Assembly (NCBI RefSeq): GCF_000687915.1
Contig: NZ_JHZY01000002.1
Span: 310,001-374,000, forward strand
Length of the DNA stretch: 64,000 bases
Direction: 5' to 3'
DNA from: Leeuwenhoekiella sp. MAR_2009_132
GTDB taxonomy: Bacteria; Bacteroidota; Bacteroidia; Flavobacteriales; Flavobacteriaceae
Part shown: one piece after another, positions 35,828-44,283 of the stretch
How the letters are laid out: the number at the start of each line of letters is the position of its first letter
Position numbering within the stretch: the stretch's first letter is position 1
The notes under the pieces: generated by a model
What the model was told of the DNA's origin: nothing
The model's database searches: none
What the model saw: the letters and a program-made list of their open reading frames with translations, nothing else
Translations under genes and position numbers: made by a program

Positions 35828-36058
35828 ATGGAACTTCCCAAGTTTATATTAGGTGATAACACAGATTATCCCGAATCAATATTTGTCATTCATACCGACT
35901 TCCCTCGTTTTGTTATAGACTTAAAAACAGACGATGTAGAATGGTTTGAAGATTTTGATGAGAATGATGAAGATGAACTTTCTACAGAAGCCGAAGGCTT
36001 AATTCTTAAAGCAACCGAGTTTTACGACAGAGAGGTAGCGCGTTACGAAGAAGATTAA
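35828..36058 (+). CDS. Small acidic conserved protein
   Basis: 76 residues, very acidic (DVEWFEDFDENDEDELSTEAEG). It begins ELPKFILGDNTDYPESIFVIHTDFPRFVIDL and ends EFYDREVARYEED. No family is recognised. Its TAA abuts the ATG of the PAP2 gene, so the two are likely translationally coupled. Small acidic proteins of this type often precede PAP2 genes in flavobacteria. Confidence 0.75.
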   Translation: MELPKFILGDNTDYPESIFVIHTDFPRFVIDLKTDDVEWFEDFDENDEDELSTEAEGLILKATEFYDREVARYEED

Positions 36059-36628
36059 ATGAACGAATTACAGCAACTGGATCACGAGGTTTATCTTTTT
36101 CTCAACAACCTGGGAACAGAGACGTGGGATCCTTTCTGGCTTTTTATTACCAATAAATGGTGCAGCATACCGCTCTACGTTTTTTTACTGATTTTAATTT
36201 ATAAGAAATTTGGTGTTAAAGGGACGCTGTATACCCTGGTTACCGTAGCACTTTTGATAACCGCTACAGATCAGCTGGCAAATGTTTTTAAACACGGTTT
36301 TGAGCGTTTGCGACCTTGCCGACAGGAAGGAGTAATGGAGCAGGCGCGTTTTATCGCAGTTAGATGTGGGAGTTTTGGGTATTTTTCTGCACACGCAGCA
36401 AGCTCAATGGGTCTGGCCGTATTTGTAGGACTTTTATTAAAAGCACGTTACAAATGGATATTTCCCGTGTTGTTTGTTTGGGCCGTATTTATAGGGTATA
36501 GTCGTATATATGTAGGTGTTCATTATCCCGGTGATGTTTTAACCGGTATGTTAATAGGTGGCTTGATAGGTTTAGTTATGTTCTATCTGCACCGTTTTGG
36601 CTTTGCCAGAATTTTTAAAGATAATTAG
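36059..36628 (+). CDS. PAP2-family phosphatase
   Basis: A 189-residue membrane phosphatase (PAP2/type 2 phosphatidic acid phosphatase). The three active-site motifs are visible: KHGFERLRP (KX6RP), FFSAHAAS (xSxH) and SRIYVGVHYPGD (SRX5HX3D). About five hydrophobic helices surround them, placing the site at the periplasmic face. It could act on undecaprenyl pyrophosphate or lipid phosphates. It sits between the acidic protein and an epimerase in a four-gene operon. Confidence 0.9.
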   Translation: MNELQQLDHEVYLFLNNLGTETWDPFWLFITNKWCSIPLYVFLLILIYKKFGVKGTLYTLVTVALLITATDQLANVFKHGFERLRPCRQEGVMEQARFIAVRCGSFGYFSAHAASSMGLAVFVGLLLKARYKWIFPVLFVWAVFIGYSRIYVGVHYPGDVLTGMLIGGLIGLVMFYLHRFGFARIFKDN

Positions 36629-36629
36629 T

Positions 36630-37574
36630 ATGAAAGCATTAGTAACCGGTGCAGCCGGTTTTATAGGTTCACATTGTGCAGAGCGTTTAAAAGCGATGGA
36701 TTTTGACGTGGTAGGAATAGATAATTTCTCGCCTTATTACAGTCCCGATCTTAAAAATAGAAATGCAAAAACTCTTAAGAATGCAGGTATTCCTATTGAA
36801 ATAGTTGATTTAAGAAAGCCTGAAGATTTTAAAAAATTAAAGGCAGATTTTAATTATATCTTTCATTTTGCTGCTCAACCCGGTATTGCTGCGACTTCAA
36901 CCTTTGAAGATTATTTGATGAACAATCTGGTGGCGACAAAAAATCTAATGGATTTTGCTCTTACCTGCAAAGACTTAAAACTTTTTACTAATATTTCTAC
37001 GTCTTCAATTTATGGTCTAAGAGCAACCTTAACCGAAGATGCAGCGCCAGAACCGGCCTCGCTTTACGGTGTTACAAAACTAGCGGCAGAACAACTGGTA
37101 TTGTCAAAGGCCAGAGAAAATCAAATTAAGTCTTGTTCTTTACGATTGTTTTCAGTTTATGGGCCTCGCGAGCGTCCTGAGAAATTGTACACAAAACTAA
37201 TAGGTTGTGGTTTCTTTCATCAGGAATTTCCACTTTTTGAAGGTAGCGAGACTCACGTACGCAGTTTTACTTTTGTAGATGATATTATTGACGGCGTGGT
37301 AAGCGTTATAGGTAAAGAAGCGGTCGTAGATGGCGAAGTGATTAATCTGGGAACCGAGCAGGAGCACACCACTGGCGAGGGAATGGCAATCGTAGAAGAA
37401 TTATTAGATACGCAGATACGTAAAGATATTGTAGGCAAACGGGGCGGAGATCAAATGTTTACTAAAGCAAATATTGATAAAGCCAGACGCTTGTTAAATT
37501 ATAATCCTACTACGACTTTAAAAGATGGTTTAGCTAAGCAAATAGACTGGTATCGAAAAGAATTTGTAGAGTAA
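36630..37574 (+). CDS. NAD-dependent epimerase/dehydratase
   Basis: A 314-residue SDR-extended nucleotide-sugar epimerase. The Rossmann motif is GAAGFIGSH near 7-15, with YGVTK (catalytic Tyr-Lys) near 148-152. RSFTFVDDIIDGV is the family substrate-binding block. It resembles UDP-glucuronate epimerase-type proteins, but the substrate cannot be fixed. The ATG at 36630 is one base after the PAP2 stop; the longer frame start at 36597 lies inside that gene and is rejected. Confidence 0.9.
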   Translation: MKALVTGAAGFIGSHCAERLKAMDFDVVGIDNFSPYYSPDLKNRNAKTLKNAGIPIEIVDLRKPEDFKKLKADFNYIFHFAAQPGIAATSTFEDYLMNNLVATKNLMDFALTCKDLKLFTNISTSSIYGLRATLTEDAAPEPASLYGVTKLAAEQLVLSKARENQIKSCSLRLFSVYGPRERPEKLYTKLIGCGFFHQEFPLFEGSETHVRSFTFVDDIIDGVVSVIGKEAVVDGEVINLGTEQEHTTGEGMAIVEELLDTQIRKDIVGKRGGDQMFTKANIDKARRLLNYNPTTTLKDGLAKQIDWYRKEFVE

Positions 37575-37579
37575 GAACT

Positions 37580-37849
37580 ATGATGCTAACCGAAAAAGAC
37601 AAAGCCTTTATCAAAATGTGGCGCGAAAAAAGAACTGCAAAATTTCAATTTTTTAGTGGAATTGTGCTGCAGATTGTTCTAATTGCCGTCACGTATAAGT
37701 TGGTTGTTAATTATTTTTCCGGCGGAATATTTGATATTGAAGTATTTCTCAAATACGGTCTTTTTGGGTTGATACTGGGAATTGTCGTGGCGTTCTTAAA
37801 ATTCAGAACTAATGAAAAGCGCTATAAAAAGCTGAAGCCTGGAAGTTAA
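37580..37849 (+). CDS. Small two-helix membrane protein
   Basis: 89 residues: a basic N-terminus (LTEKDKAFIKMWREKRTAKFQFF), a helix (SGIVLQIVLIAVTYKLVVNYF), a second helix (LKYGLFGLILGIVVAFLKF) and a basic tail (NEKRYKKLKPGS). It begins five bases behind the epimerase and ends the operon at the terminator 37871-37926. Function unknown. Confidence 0.75.
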   Translation: MMLTEKDKAFIKMWREKRTAKFQFFSGIVLQIVLIAVTYKLVVNYFSGGIFDIEVFLKYGLFGLILGIVVAFLKFRTNEKRYKKLKPGS

Positions 37850-37870
37850 ATTCGTAAAAAAGGTAAAATT

Positions 37871-37926
37871 AAAACCACTGACTAAACGTGTACTCGAGTT
37901 ACTACGTTGAGTCAGTGGTTTTTTTA
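37871..37926. terminator. Long bidirectional terminator
   Basis: AAAACCACTGACT pairs with AGTCAGTGGTTTT across an interrupted inner stem (AACGT/ACGTT). It ends in seven T and closes convergent genes on both strands. Confidence 0.9.
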
Positions 37927-37927
37927 T

Positions 37928-39073
37928 TTATTCTAGCATAGAAAAGTCTGCGATACCGCGTATTTCGGTGGATAGTTCACCTAAGGCACCTGCATTAACC
38001 TGAGCTCCCGTGTAAATACGTATAAAGTCAATACCTCTTAGATTAACAGAATTTCCGTCTGCATCAATGGCCTGATCTATATCGAGAAGGTTTCCTTTAT
38101 AAGTGGCATAATCTGCATCGTAATTATCTACATAACCCCATTCTAGCGAAGCAATATTTGTAAATCCGCTGTTAGATACTACAGGAAAGACACGAGTTCC
38201 TGTGTACGATACTTCTTCAAGTTCGGTGATAAAAAGGGGATAAAAGTTCTGGGGGTGATATGAGTTTACCACAACACTTCCTGCAGTATTGGAGCTGTCT
38301 AACCACGGTACGTCTGCGTGCATTCCCGGGTTAGTATACGTTGTCGTGTAATTTTTAAGTGTTGCTGCATCGGCGTGAGCACTTCCGCGTAACTCATAAA
38401 AGGTATCGTCTGCGAGTCCGTTTCCATTAGCATCAAAAGAAACCTGTACAATACCGGGTTCAGAAAGGCCATTAAATGCGTTACCATAAACCAGAAAATC
38501 TTTAGCGTCTGTTACATTTTCTATAGTATGATCAAAACCTACTAAAATAGAGCCTCCCCAGGCACCTAGTGAAATTGTATTTGTAGTGCTACCGATTAGT
38601 TTTTGGGCATCCTCGGGAGTACCAAAAGAACTATTAATAAATTGACCTGGAGCTGGGTTATATGCCAGTACTTGAGAAATTAACGAGCTACTTTCAGAAG
38701 ATTTAGGTCTGTAATATACATCATAGGGGTCATTTACTTTAACCTGATAGGTGCGCGATATCGAATCAAGATTGGTCGTGGCTTTAAACGTGAGTGCAAA
38801 TGTTTTGGCCTGCTTAGGAATATATTCTAAGTTTTGTAATGTGCTTAGGACAGTATCTTCAGTAGTCCATTTAAATTGCACGTTTTCCGGAAGATTTAAA
38901 ATTTCCTGATTCAGTTTAAGCGTGTCTCCTAAAAGGAGTTCAAGGTTGGTTTCATAGGTTGGTGTTGTAAATTCCATAGGGGTGAAAGCCGTGTCATCAT
39001 CATTAGCACAGGATGCTAATAGCATAGTGATTCCTGCCAGAAAAAGTAGTTTGATTGTGTTTTTGTGTTGCAT
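37928..39073 (-). CDS. Cobalamin-controlled surface lipoprotein
   Basis: A 381-residue lipoprotein with signal MQHKNTIKLLFLAGITMLLASC, lipobox LASC and an acidic ANDDD linker that favours surface export in Bacteroidota. Residues about 35-110 look like a PKD/Ig domain (DTLKLNQEILNLPENVQFKWTTEDTVLSTLQ). The larger C-terminal region (GAWGGSILVGFDHTIENV, then RGIDFIRIYTGAQVNAGALGELS) is a beta-rich binding domain. A cobalamin riboswitch lies 150 bases upstream. It is therefore probably a B12-capture lipoprotein in the sense of the BtuG/BtuH proteins of Bacteroides, although no such family can be assigned by eye. Confidence 0.78.
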   Translation of the reverse strand: MQHKNTIKLLFLAGITMLLASCANDDDTAFTPMEFTTPTYETNLELLLGDTLKLNQEILNLPENVQFKWTTEDTVLSTLQNLEYIPKQAKTFALTFKATTNLDSISRTYQVKVNDPYDVYYRPKSSESSSLISQVLAYNPAPGQFINSSFGTPEDAQKLIGSTTNTISLGAWGGSILVGFDHTIENVTDAKDFLVYGNAFNGLSEPGIVQVSFDANGNGLADDTFYELRGSAHADAATLKNYTTTYTNPGMHADVPWLDSSNTAGSVVVNSYHPQNFYPLFITELEEVSYTGTRVFPVVSNSGFTNIASLEWGYVDNYDADYATYKGNLLDIDQAIDADGNSVNLRGIDFIRIYTGAQVNAGALGELSTEIRGIADFSMLE

Positions 39074-39221
39074 AATACTAGATATACTAATTAATAAAAG
39101 GTTACTTTTTTAGTAAATCGTACAACGGGAAATAGATATAGATAGAAGAAGCACACCTTAAAATTTAGACGCACAGAACAATCTACCCAAAGCAATAACT
39201 CCCGAAAGCTTTGATTTATAA

Positions 39222-39392
39222 TAGATTGTGGCAGGTCTTCTGACTCATCCCTCGTTTTAACCCTTCCCATCATTGCGACAGTGGTTTTGTTAAACGATTA
39301 TCCTGTAATACAGAATAGGATTTACAGCAGCGGGAACTGTTCAGGATTTACACCTGATTCCCTTTTAATACAGCATAAGAATGCTATAACCA
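39222..39392 (-). promoter_or_regulatory. Cobalamin riboswitch
   Basis: On the minus strand it shows all landmarks of the adenosylcobalamin aptamer in order: GGGAATCAGGTGTAAATCC, then GAACAGTTCCCGCTGCTG, CCACTG, TGGGAAGG, and GAGTCAGAAGACCTGCC at the 3' end (39230-39246). It controls the lipoprotein starting at 39073, about 150 bases downstream. The outer boundaries are estimated. Confidence 0.93.
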
Positions 39393-39464
39393 AAAATCTG
39401 TACAACGTTAGTATATTTTAATAAGCTAACTCAATGTTTCTAGAATAAAAACGAATTATTTTAT

Positions 39465-39489
39465 CTTAAATGTATATATTACATTTAAG
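39465..39489. promoter_or_regulatory. Palindromic operator candidate upstream of GH43
   Basis: CTTAAATGTA-TATAT-TACATTTAAG, perfect 10-bp arms, 23 bases before the GH43 start. It could bind a dimeric regulator. No regulator gene adjoins. Confidence 0.45.
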
Positions 39490-39512
39490 TAAGTAGGTAT
39501 AGGTTCGTTATT

Positions 39513-40535
39513 ATGAAAAAAAGGCTATTGTTAAGTTCTGCTATGTTATTAGCGGTTTTGAGCAGCTGTAAGCAGACAGATAAAGCAAAACAAACCAGTA
39601 ATCAGGAAAAATCTGAAGATTTAATAACTAACCCTATTGCTGAGGGTTATTACGCAGATCCTTCTATTGTTCAGGAAGAGGGTACATTTTATATTTATGC
39701 AACCAAAGACCCGTGGGGTAAAGAAGACCTTGCCGTTTTAGAGTCGACCGATTTTAAAAACTGGGAACAGAAAACTTTAAACTGGCCTACAAAAGAGGCG
39801 TGCACGAGCCCCACTTCAAACGGAAGTATGGTTTGGGCACCTTCCGTAATTAAAGCTAAAAACGGTAAGTTTTATATGTATGTGTCTGTAGGAAGCGAGG
39901 TCTGGGCAGGTGTTGCTGAATCTCCTTTAGGACCGTGGAAAAACGCCAAAGAAGATGAAAGTCCTTTAATAAAAGGAAATCTATTCCCCGAATATCATAT
40001 GATAGACGCGGAAGTTTTTATAGATGATGACGGGCAGGCCTATTTGTATTGGGGTTCTGGTTTGAACTGGGTTAACGGGCATTGTTTTATTGTAAAACTG
40101 GGTGCAGATATGATCACCTTTGAAGGCGAAATTAAGGATGTTACGCCAGCCAATTATTTTGAAGCTCCTGTAATGGTTAAAAGAGATGGTGTGTATTACC
40201 TGATGTATTCAGATGGAAAGGTAATAGAAGACACCTACAAGGTGCGATATGCTACAGGAAATAATCCTTATGGGCCGTTTACTGAAGCAGAAAACAGTCC
40301 TATACTTTCTACAGAAACCGATTCTACAACCTATAGCCCCGGACATCATACTGTTTTTAATAGAAGCGGACAGGATTATATTTTGTATCACAGACATTCT
40401 GCAAACTCGCCAAACTCTGAAGACTTACTTCGGGAGTTGTGTGTAGACAGTTTAAACTTTACAAAAGATGGTTTAATAGAAAAAGTTAGACCTTCCGGGA
40501 TTGCAGCTTTTAAAAGTAAAGCCCTAGAAAATTAG
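39513..40535 (+). CDS. GH43-type glycoside hydrolase, lipoprotein
   Basis: A 340-residue lipoprotein (signal MKKRLLLSSAMLLAVLSSC) with a five-bladed propeller of the GH43 family. Catalytic-type residues: Asp in GYYADPSIV near 48, Asp in HMIDAEVFIDDDG near 160-165 and Glu in NYFEAPVMVKRDG near 208. The family includes arabinosidases, xylosidases and galactosidases; the substrate cannot be set by eye. Monocistronic, with a perfect palindrome in the promoter. Convergent with meaB. Confidence 0.88.
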   Translation: MKKRLLLSSAMLLAVLSSCKQTDKAKQTSNQEKSEDLITNPIAEGYYADPSIVQEEGTFYIYATKDPWGKEDLAVLESTDFKNWEQKTLNWPTKEACTSPTSNGSMVWAPSVIKAKNGKFYMYVSVGSEVWAGVAESPLGPWKNAKEDESPLIKGNLFPEYHMIDAEVFIDDDGQAYLYWGSGLNWVNGHCFIVKLGADMITFEGEIKDVTPANYFEAPVMVKRDGVYYLMYSDGKVIEDTYKVRYATGNNPYGPFTEAENSPILSTETDSTTYSPGHHTVFNRSGQDYILYHRHSANSPNSEDLLRELCVDSLNFTKDGLIEKVRPSGIAAFKSKALEN

Positions 40536-40582
40536 AAATTAGAAAAGGGGTTTATTTTTGTATTTGATTCAGAAAGCAGAAA

Positions 40583-41617
40583 TCAGACCTTTTTCAATAA
40601 CTCCTGTGCAGCCTGAAACGGAGTAGTTTTTCCTTCGTTTAAAGCTTCAAGAAGTAGCGGTAGTTTTGCTTTTATTTTAGGGTCTGAGTAAAAATTATCT
40701 TTAAGGGTATTTTCTATAGTGTTTTTTAACCAGTAGGTGTTTTGCTTTTTACGGTTGGTTTCAAAATAACCGTTTTCATTTACAAGTTTTATATAATTAG
40801 AAATTGTTTCCCAGATTTCTTCTATACCTTCATTTTGTAAGGCACTGCAACGTTTCACTTTTGGAGACCATTCACTTTCTTTAGCGGGATAAAGGTGTAG
40901 AGCTTTTGCAAATGCACTGGCAGCAAGTTTGGCTGCATTTTTATTGTCGCCGTCTGCTTTATTAATAACCAGAAGATCTGCCATTTCCATTATTCCGCGT
41001 TTAATGCCTTGCAGTTCGTCACCGGCTCCTGCTAATTTTAGTAACAGGAAAAAATCGGTCATCGCGTGAACAGCGGTTTCACTTTGTCCCACGCCCACTG
41101 TCTCAATAAGAATAACCTCATATCTGGCAGCTTCACAAAGTATTATAGCTTCGCGGGTTTTGCGGGCAACTCCTCCCAGAGAATCTCCTGCAGCAGATGG
41201 TCTTATAAATGCACGTTCATTTACAGATAAGGTTTCCATTCGGGTTTTGTCACCCAGAATACTTCCGTGGCTAATGCTGCTACTAGGGTCAATTGCCAGA
41301 ACGGCAATCTTTTTACCCTGTTGCGTTAGATGGTGACCTAAGGCTTCTATAAACGTACTTTTTCCTACGCCGGGAACTCCGGTTATTCCTATACGTATAG
41401 ATTTATTGGCGTGTGGCAGGCATCCGGTTAATATTTCTTGAGCGATTGCTTGATGACGTGCCGCGGTACTTTCAACCAGGGTAATACTTCGGCTAAGTGC
41501 GGTTGTATTTCCTGAGCAAATTTGCGTGATAAGTTGCTGCGCATCGGGTAAATTTCGGCGTTTAGCAATTATAGTATTTGCTGAGGTAGAATCGATATGA
41601 TTCGTTTTTTTAGACAT
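40583..41617 (-). CDS. meaB: Methylmalonyl-CoA mutase-associated GTPase MeaB
   Basis: A 344-residue G3E-type GTPase that loads and protects adenosylcobalamin in methylmalonyl-CoA mutase. The Walker A/G1 motif is RIGITGVPGVGKSTFIEAL near 80. IDPSSSISHGSILGDKTRM follows, then VGVGQSETAVHAMTDFFLLL and LLVINKADGDN (NKxD). Length is typical. It lies about 1.5 kb from the cobalamin riboswitch, but the mutase genes are not in the window. Confidence 0.93.
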   Translation of the reverse strand: MSKKTNHIDSTSANTIIAKRRNLPDAQQLITQICSGNTTALSRSITLVESTAARHQAIAQEILTGCLPHANKSIRIGITGVPGVGKSTFIEALGHHLTQQGKKIAVLAIDPSSSISHGSILGDKTRMETLSVNERAFIRPSAAGDSLGGVARKTREAIILCEAARYEVILIETVGVGQSETAVHAMTDFFLLLKLAGAGDELQGIKRGIMEMADLLVINKADGDNKNAAKLAASAFAKALHLYPAKESEWSPKVKRCSALQNEGIEEIWETISNYIKLVNENGYFETNRKKQNTYWLKNTIENTLKDNFYSDPKIKAKLPLLLEALNEGKTTPFQAAQELLKKV

Positions 41618-41670
41618 TCTTTAGGCAATTTTCAAAATGGAATAAAGGTAAGGGAAATGATTAAAGTAGA

Positions 41671-41698
41671 AATACGAAATACGAAATACGAAATACGA
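41671..41698. repeat. Short tandem repeat
   Basis: Four perfect copies of AATACGA in the leader between meaB and the OsmC gene. Too short for a functional claim; it could vary between strains. Confidence 0.8.
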
Positions 41699-41876
41699 TT
41701 TTTAAATGATACTAATAAATACGGAGTGTTTAATCTGATCTCCTATGACAAGTGTTTTTCAAATACAATTGGAAATTAGACTCAACTTATTTTTTGTGAA
41801 ATCTTTAGTAAGTTGAAGTTGATTTCTGTTTATGGTATTGGTATCTTGAACCCTTAATCATTGAAAAATTCTAGAT

Positions 41877-42302
41877 ATGAAAGCTTTATATAAAGCAAAA
41901 GCGACTGCAAACGGTGGTCGTGACGGCAGTGTTTCATCAGATGACGGAACTTTAGATTTTAAATTGTCTGTACCTAAAGGTCTTGGTGGTGCAGGAGGAG
42001 AAGGTACAAACCCAGAGCAACTTTTTGCTGCAGGATATTCTGCTTGTTTTGGTAGTGCTTTAGCTCACGTAGCACGTAGTAAAAAAGTAGATCTTGGGGA
42101 TTATACGGTTACTGCAACGGTGAAAATTGGCAAAAATGAAGAAGACATGTTTCAGCTGGCAGTAGTGCTTGACTGCTACCTACCAACCGTAGATGTAGAA
42201 CAGGGTGAAGAGCTGGTAAACGAAGCTCACGAAGTATGCCCGTATTCTCGTGCTACGATGGATAATATAGATGTGACTTTAAATTTACTTTTAGATGAGT
42301 AA
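41877..42302 (+). CDS. OsmC/Ohr-family organic hydroperoxide reductase
   Basis: A 141-residue peroxidase that reduces organic hydroperoxides with a pair of cysteines. The first lies in FAAGYSACFGSALAHVA near residue 60 and the second in EAHEVCPYSRATMDN near 124. ANGGRDGSVSSDDGTLDFKLSVP is the conserved N-terminus of the Ohr branch. Cytoplasmic, monocistronic, with the terminator at 42323-42350. Confidence 0.92.
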   Translation: MKALYKAKATANGGRDGSVSSDDGTLDFKLSVPKGLGGAGGEGTNPEQLFAAGYSACFGSALAHVARSKKVDLGDYTVTATVKIGKNEEDMFQLAVVLDCYLPTVDVEQGEELVNEAHEVCPYSRATMDNIDVTLNLLLDE

Positions 42303-42322
42303 TTTGAAGTTTATATAAAAAT

Positions 42323-42350
42323 AAAAAACCCGCGACTGGCGGGTTTTTTT
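42323..42350. terminator. Bidirectional terminator
   Basis: CCCGC (42329-42333), loop GACTG and GCGGG (42339-42343), with A- and T-runs on each side, between convergent genes. Confidence 0.88.
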
Positions 42351-42357
42351 ATGCTTT

Positions 42358-43014
42358 TTAGTTTTTTGAGAAAGGAGGTGGGGGCGGTGGAGGAATATGA
42401 GTCGTGTCAATTTCTAAATAATAAGAAATTTCTAAATCATACTTTTCCTGAATTTCGGTCATCGTTTTTGTAATAAAAAGTAAGGTGTTTTTTAAATTTT
42501 CAACAGACGTATTTCGTCTCTCGTGAGCGTAATGAACACTAATTAAGATCCTTCTTAATTTCTCTTTATTAAAATAGGGTGATCTGAGTTGCTCATCTAA
42601 AGAGACTTGAACTTCTTCATTAAAGAATTTTGGTGAGATTTTAGTATTATAATTCTTCAGTAGAGAATCGTTTTGAAAATCAAAAAAATCAACCCTTCTA
42701 TAACAGGCACCACCTCTACTTTTAGAGCAGTCCTTAAAAACTGCAATTTTAAAATGGATATTGTTATGCTTAAAACTTAAAACATTTGTTTTATCGTCGC
42801 AGGAATTTTTATCCATTACTGTGACTAGTTCTTCATACGTTTTATAATCATCGAGATTGATGTTACTATTCTCTAGATCAATTGCATTAAATCGTTCTTT
42901 ATTCGGAAAATAAAAAGTTTCAACATCTTGAAATTCTTCTGCAATTTCTGGCGGATTTTCACAGGAATACAGCCCTAAAAAAAATACCATAATCAAAAAA
43001 TAGAGGTGTTTCAT
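42358..43014 (-). CDS. Lipoprotein of unknown function with polyproline tail
   Basis: 218 residues, signal MKHLYFLIMVFFLGLYSC with lipobox LYSC. The body is mixed alpha/beta with two later cysteine-containing segments (NSCDDKTNVLSF and KDCSKSRGGACYRRVDFF). The C-terminus is IDTTHIPPPPPPPFSKN. No domain is recognised. Divergent from the ECF sigma gene. Confidence 0.7.
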   Translation of the reverse strand: MKHLYFLIMVFFLGLYSCENPPEIAEEFQDVETFYFPNKERFNAIDLENSNINLDDYKTYEELVTVMDKNSCDDKTNVLSFKHNNIHFKIAVFKDCSKSRGGACYRRVDFFDFQNDSLLKNYNTKISPKFFNEEVQVSLDEQLRSPYFNKEKLRRILISVHYAHERRNTSVENLKNTLLFITKTMTEIQEKYDLEISYYLEIDTTHIPPPPPPPFSKN

Positions 43015-43150
43015 AGAAGCCTGTTTACAGTTTTAAAATCAAATAACATGCCATTATTCCTAGTTCTAAATTAATTAATCACAATTTTGCAACGCAGGCG
43101 AAATAGATTCGTCTTTAGAAAAGGAATTAGCAACTAACCAAACCATCATT

Positions 43151-43696
43151 TTGCAAATTACCGAAATACTTGAACGATGTAAACAGAACGACAGGCGGGC
43201 GCAGATGCAACTGTATAATAAATACAGCCAGGGTATGTACTACGTAGCGTTTCGGTTTTTAAAAAACTCTTTTGAAGCTGAAGAAGCGATGCAGGAGGGT
43301 TTTGTAAAAGCGTTTACAAAAATGCATCAATACAATGGAGAGGTGACGTTTGGTGCATGGCTTAAGCGTATTGTGATTAATAAGAGCATAGATATGCTTA
43401 AGGCAAAAAAGCTTGAGCTGGTAGCGATAAATGAGCAGGTTTTAGGTACCGTAGATGATGACAATGACTGGGCGGTAGAAGATGGTATCACAGTAGATCA
43501 GATTAAGGAAGCTATAGAAGAACTTCCAGAACGGTACCGGTATGCTGTTATGCTCTTCTTAATTGAAGGTTATGACCACCAGGAAATATCTGAAATATTA
43601 GAAATCACCGAAGTCGCATCGCGCACACTGGTGCACAGAGGTAAAAAGAAATTACAAGAAAAATTAAAAACAAAATATCATGGCACAGGATATTAG
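43151..43696 (+). CDS. ECF RNA polymerase sigma factor
   Basis: A 181-residue ECF sigma factor. Region 2 reads DRRAQMQLYNKYSQGMYYVAFRFLKNSFEAEEAMQEGFVKAF and region 4 YRYAVMLFLIEGYDHQEISEILEITEVASRTLVHRGKKKL. There is no ATG at the right place; the TTG at 43151 is the best start, since the next ATG would delete half of region 2. It overlaps the following membrane protein by 17 bases, the usual sigma/anti-sigma coupling. Confidence 0.88.
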   Translation: MQITEILERCKQNDRRAQMQLYNKYSQGMYYVAFRFLKNSFEAEEAMQEGFVKAFTKMHQYNGEVTFGAWLKRIVINKSIDMLKAKKLELVAINEQVLGTVDDDNDWAVEDGITVDQIKEAIEELPERYRYAVMLFLIEGYDHQEISEILEITEVASRTLVHRGKKKLQEKLKTKYHGTGY

Positions 43697-44279
43697 AGAG
43701 CTTCTTAAAAATGATTTGAGCGTCCCGTCAGAAGGCTTAAAGCCTAATCATGAAGCTCGATTTAACGCTCGACTTGACGCTAATTTTGGAGCGCAGGCTA
43801 AGGCAAAAGCAGAAGGATATCTCTGGATGAAAATTGCTGCAGTATTGGTTGTACTTATTGCCGTTACCGGTTTGCTTTTAAACAATCCGTTTAGTGCTTC
43901 CATTCAGCAACAACAACCTACAGAGGCTAATTCTGTAGCGAGTGCAGAAACCACAAAGGTTCAATTAAGTGATTTCTCACCAGAGTATAAGCAAATAGAA
44001 GATCGCTATCTGGCAAGCATTCATATGGAGCTGGCGCAGCTAAATGTAAATGATGATAATAAAGCAGTTGTAGATGCTTTTATGGGACAGCTAGAAGAGC
44101 TGAATCAGGAGTATGATCGTCTTAATCGTGATCTGGTAGAAACCGGGGTTAACGATCAAAACATACAATCTCTTATAGATAATTTACAGTTTAGGCTAGA
44201 CCTTTTATTAAAGCTAAAAGAAAAATTGAATGAATTACAAGAATCTCAATTTGATGAGATTAAAACCAACACCGTATAA
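43680..44279 (+). CDS. Membrane protein, probable anti-sigma factor
   Basis: 199 residues. A cytoplasmic N-terminus (about 1-45) is followed by one transmembrane helix (about 48-66, LWMKIAAVLVVLIAVTGLLL) and a periplasmic helical part with heptad-like Leu/Glu repeats (MGQLEELNQEYDRLNRDLV, then LDLLLKLKEKLNEL). Overlapping coupling with an ECF sigma gene and this topology point to an anti-sigma role, by inference; there is no ZAS-type HxxxCxxC motif. Four bases separate it from the next gene. Confidence 0.7.
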   Translation: MAQDIRELLKNDLSVPSEGLKPNHEARFNARLDANFGAQAKAKAEGYLWMKIAAVLVVLIAVTGLLLNNPFSASIQQQQPTEANSVASAETTKVQLSDFSPEYKQIEDRYLASIHMELAQLNVNDDNKAVVDAFMGQLEELNQEYDRLNRDLVETGVNDQNIQSLIDNLQFRLDLLLKLKEKLNELQESQFDEIKTNTV

Positions 44280-44283
44280 TACA

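Noticed and set aside
39091..39273. A 60-residue open frame upstream of the B12 lipoprotein
   Set aside because: It overlaps the 3' end of the cobalamin riboswitch and its expression platform and has no protein-like features.
41671..41698. CRISPR or repeat array from four AATACGA copies
   Set aside because: Units are contiguous 7-mers with no spacers.
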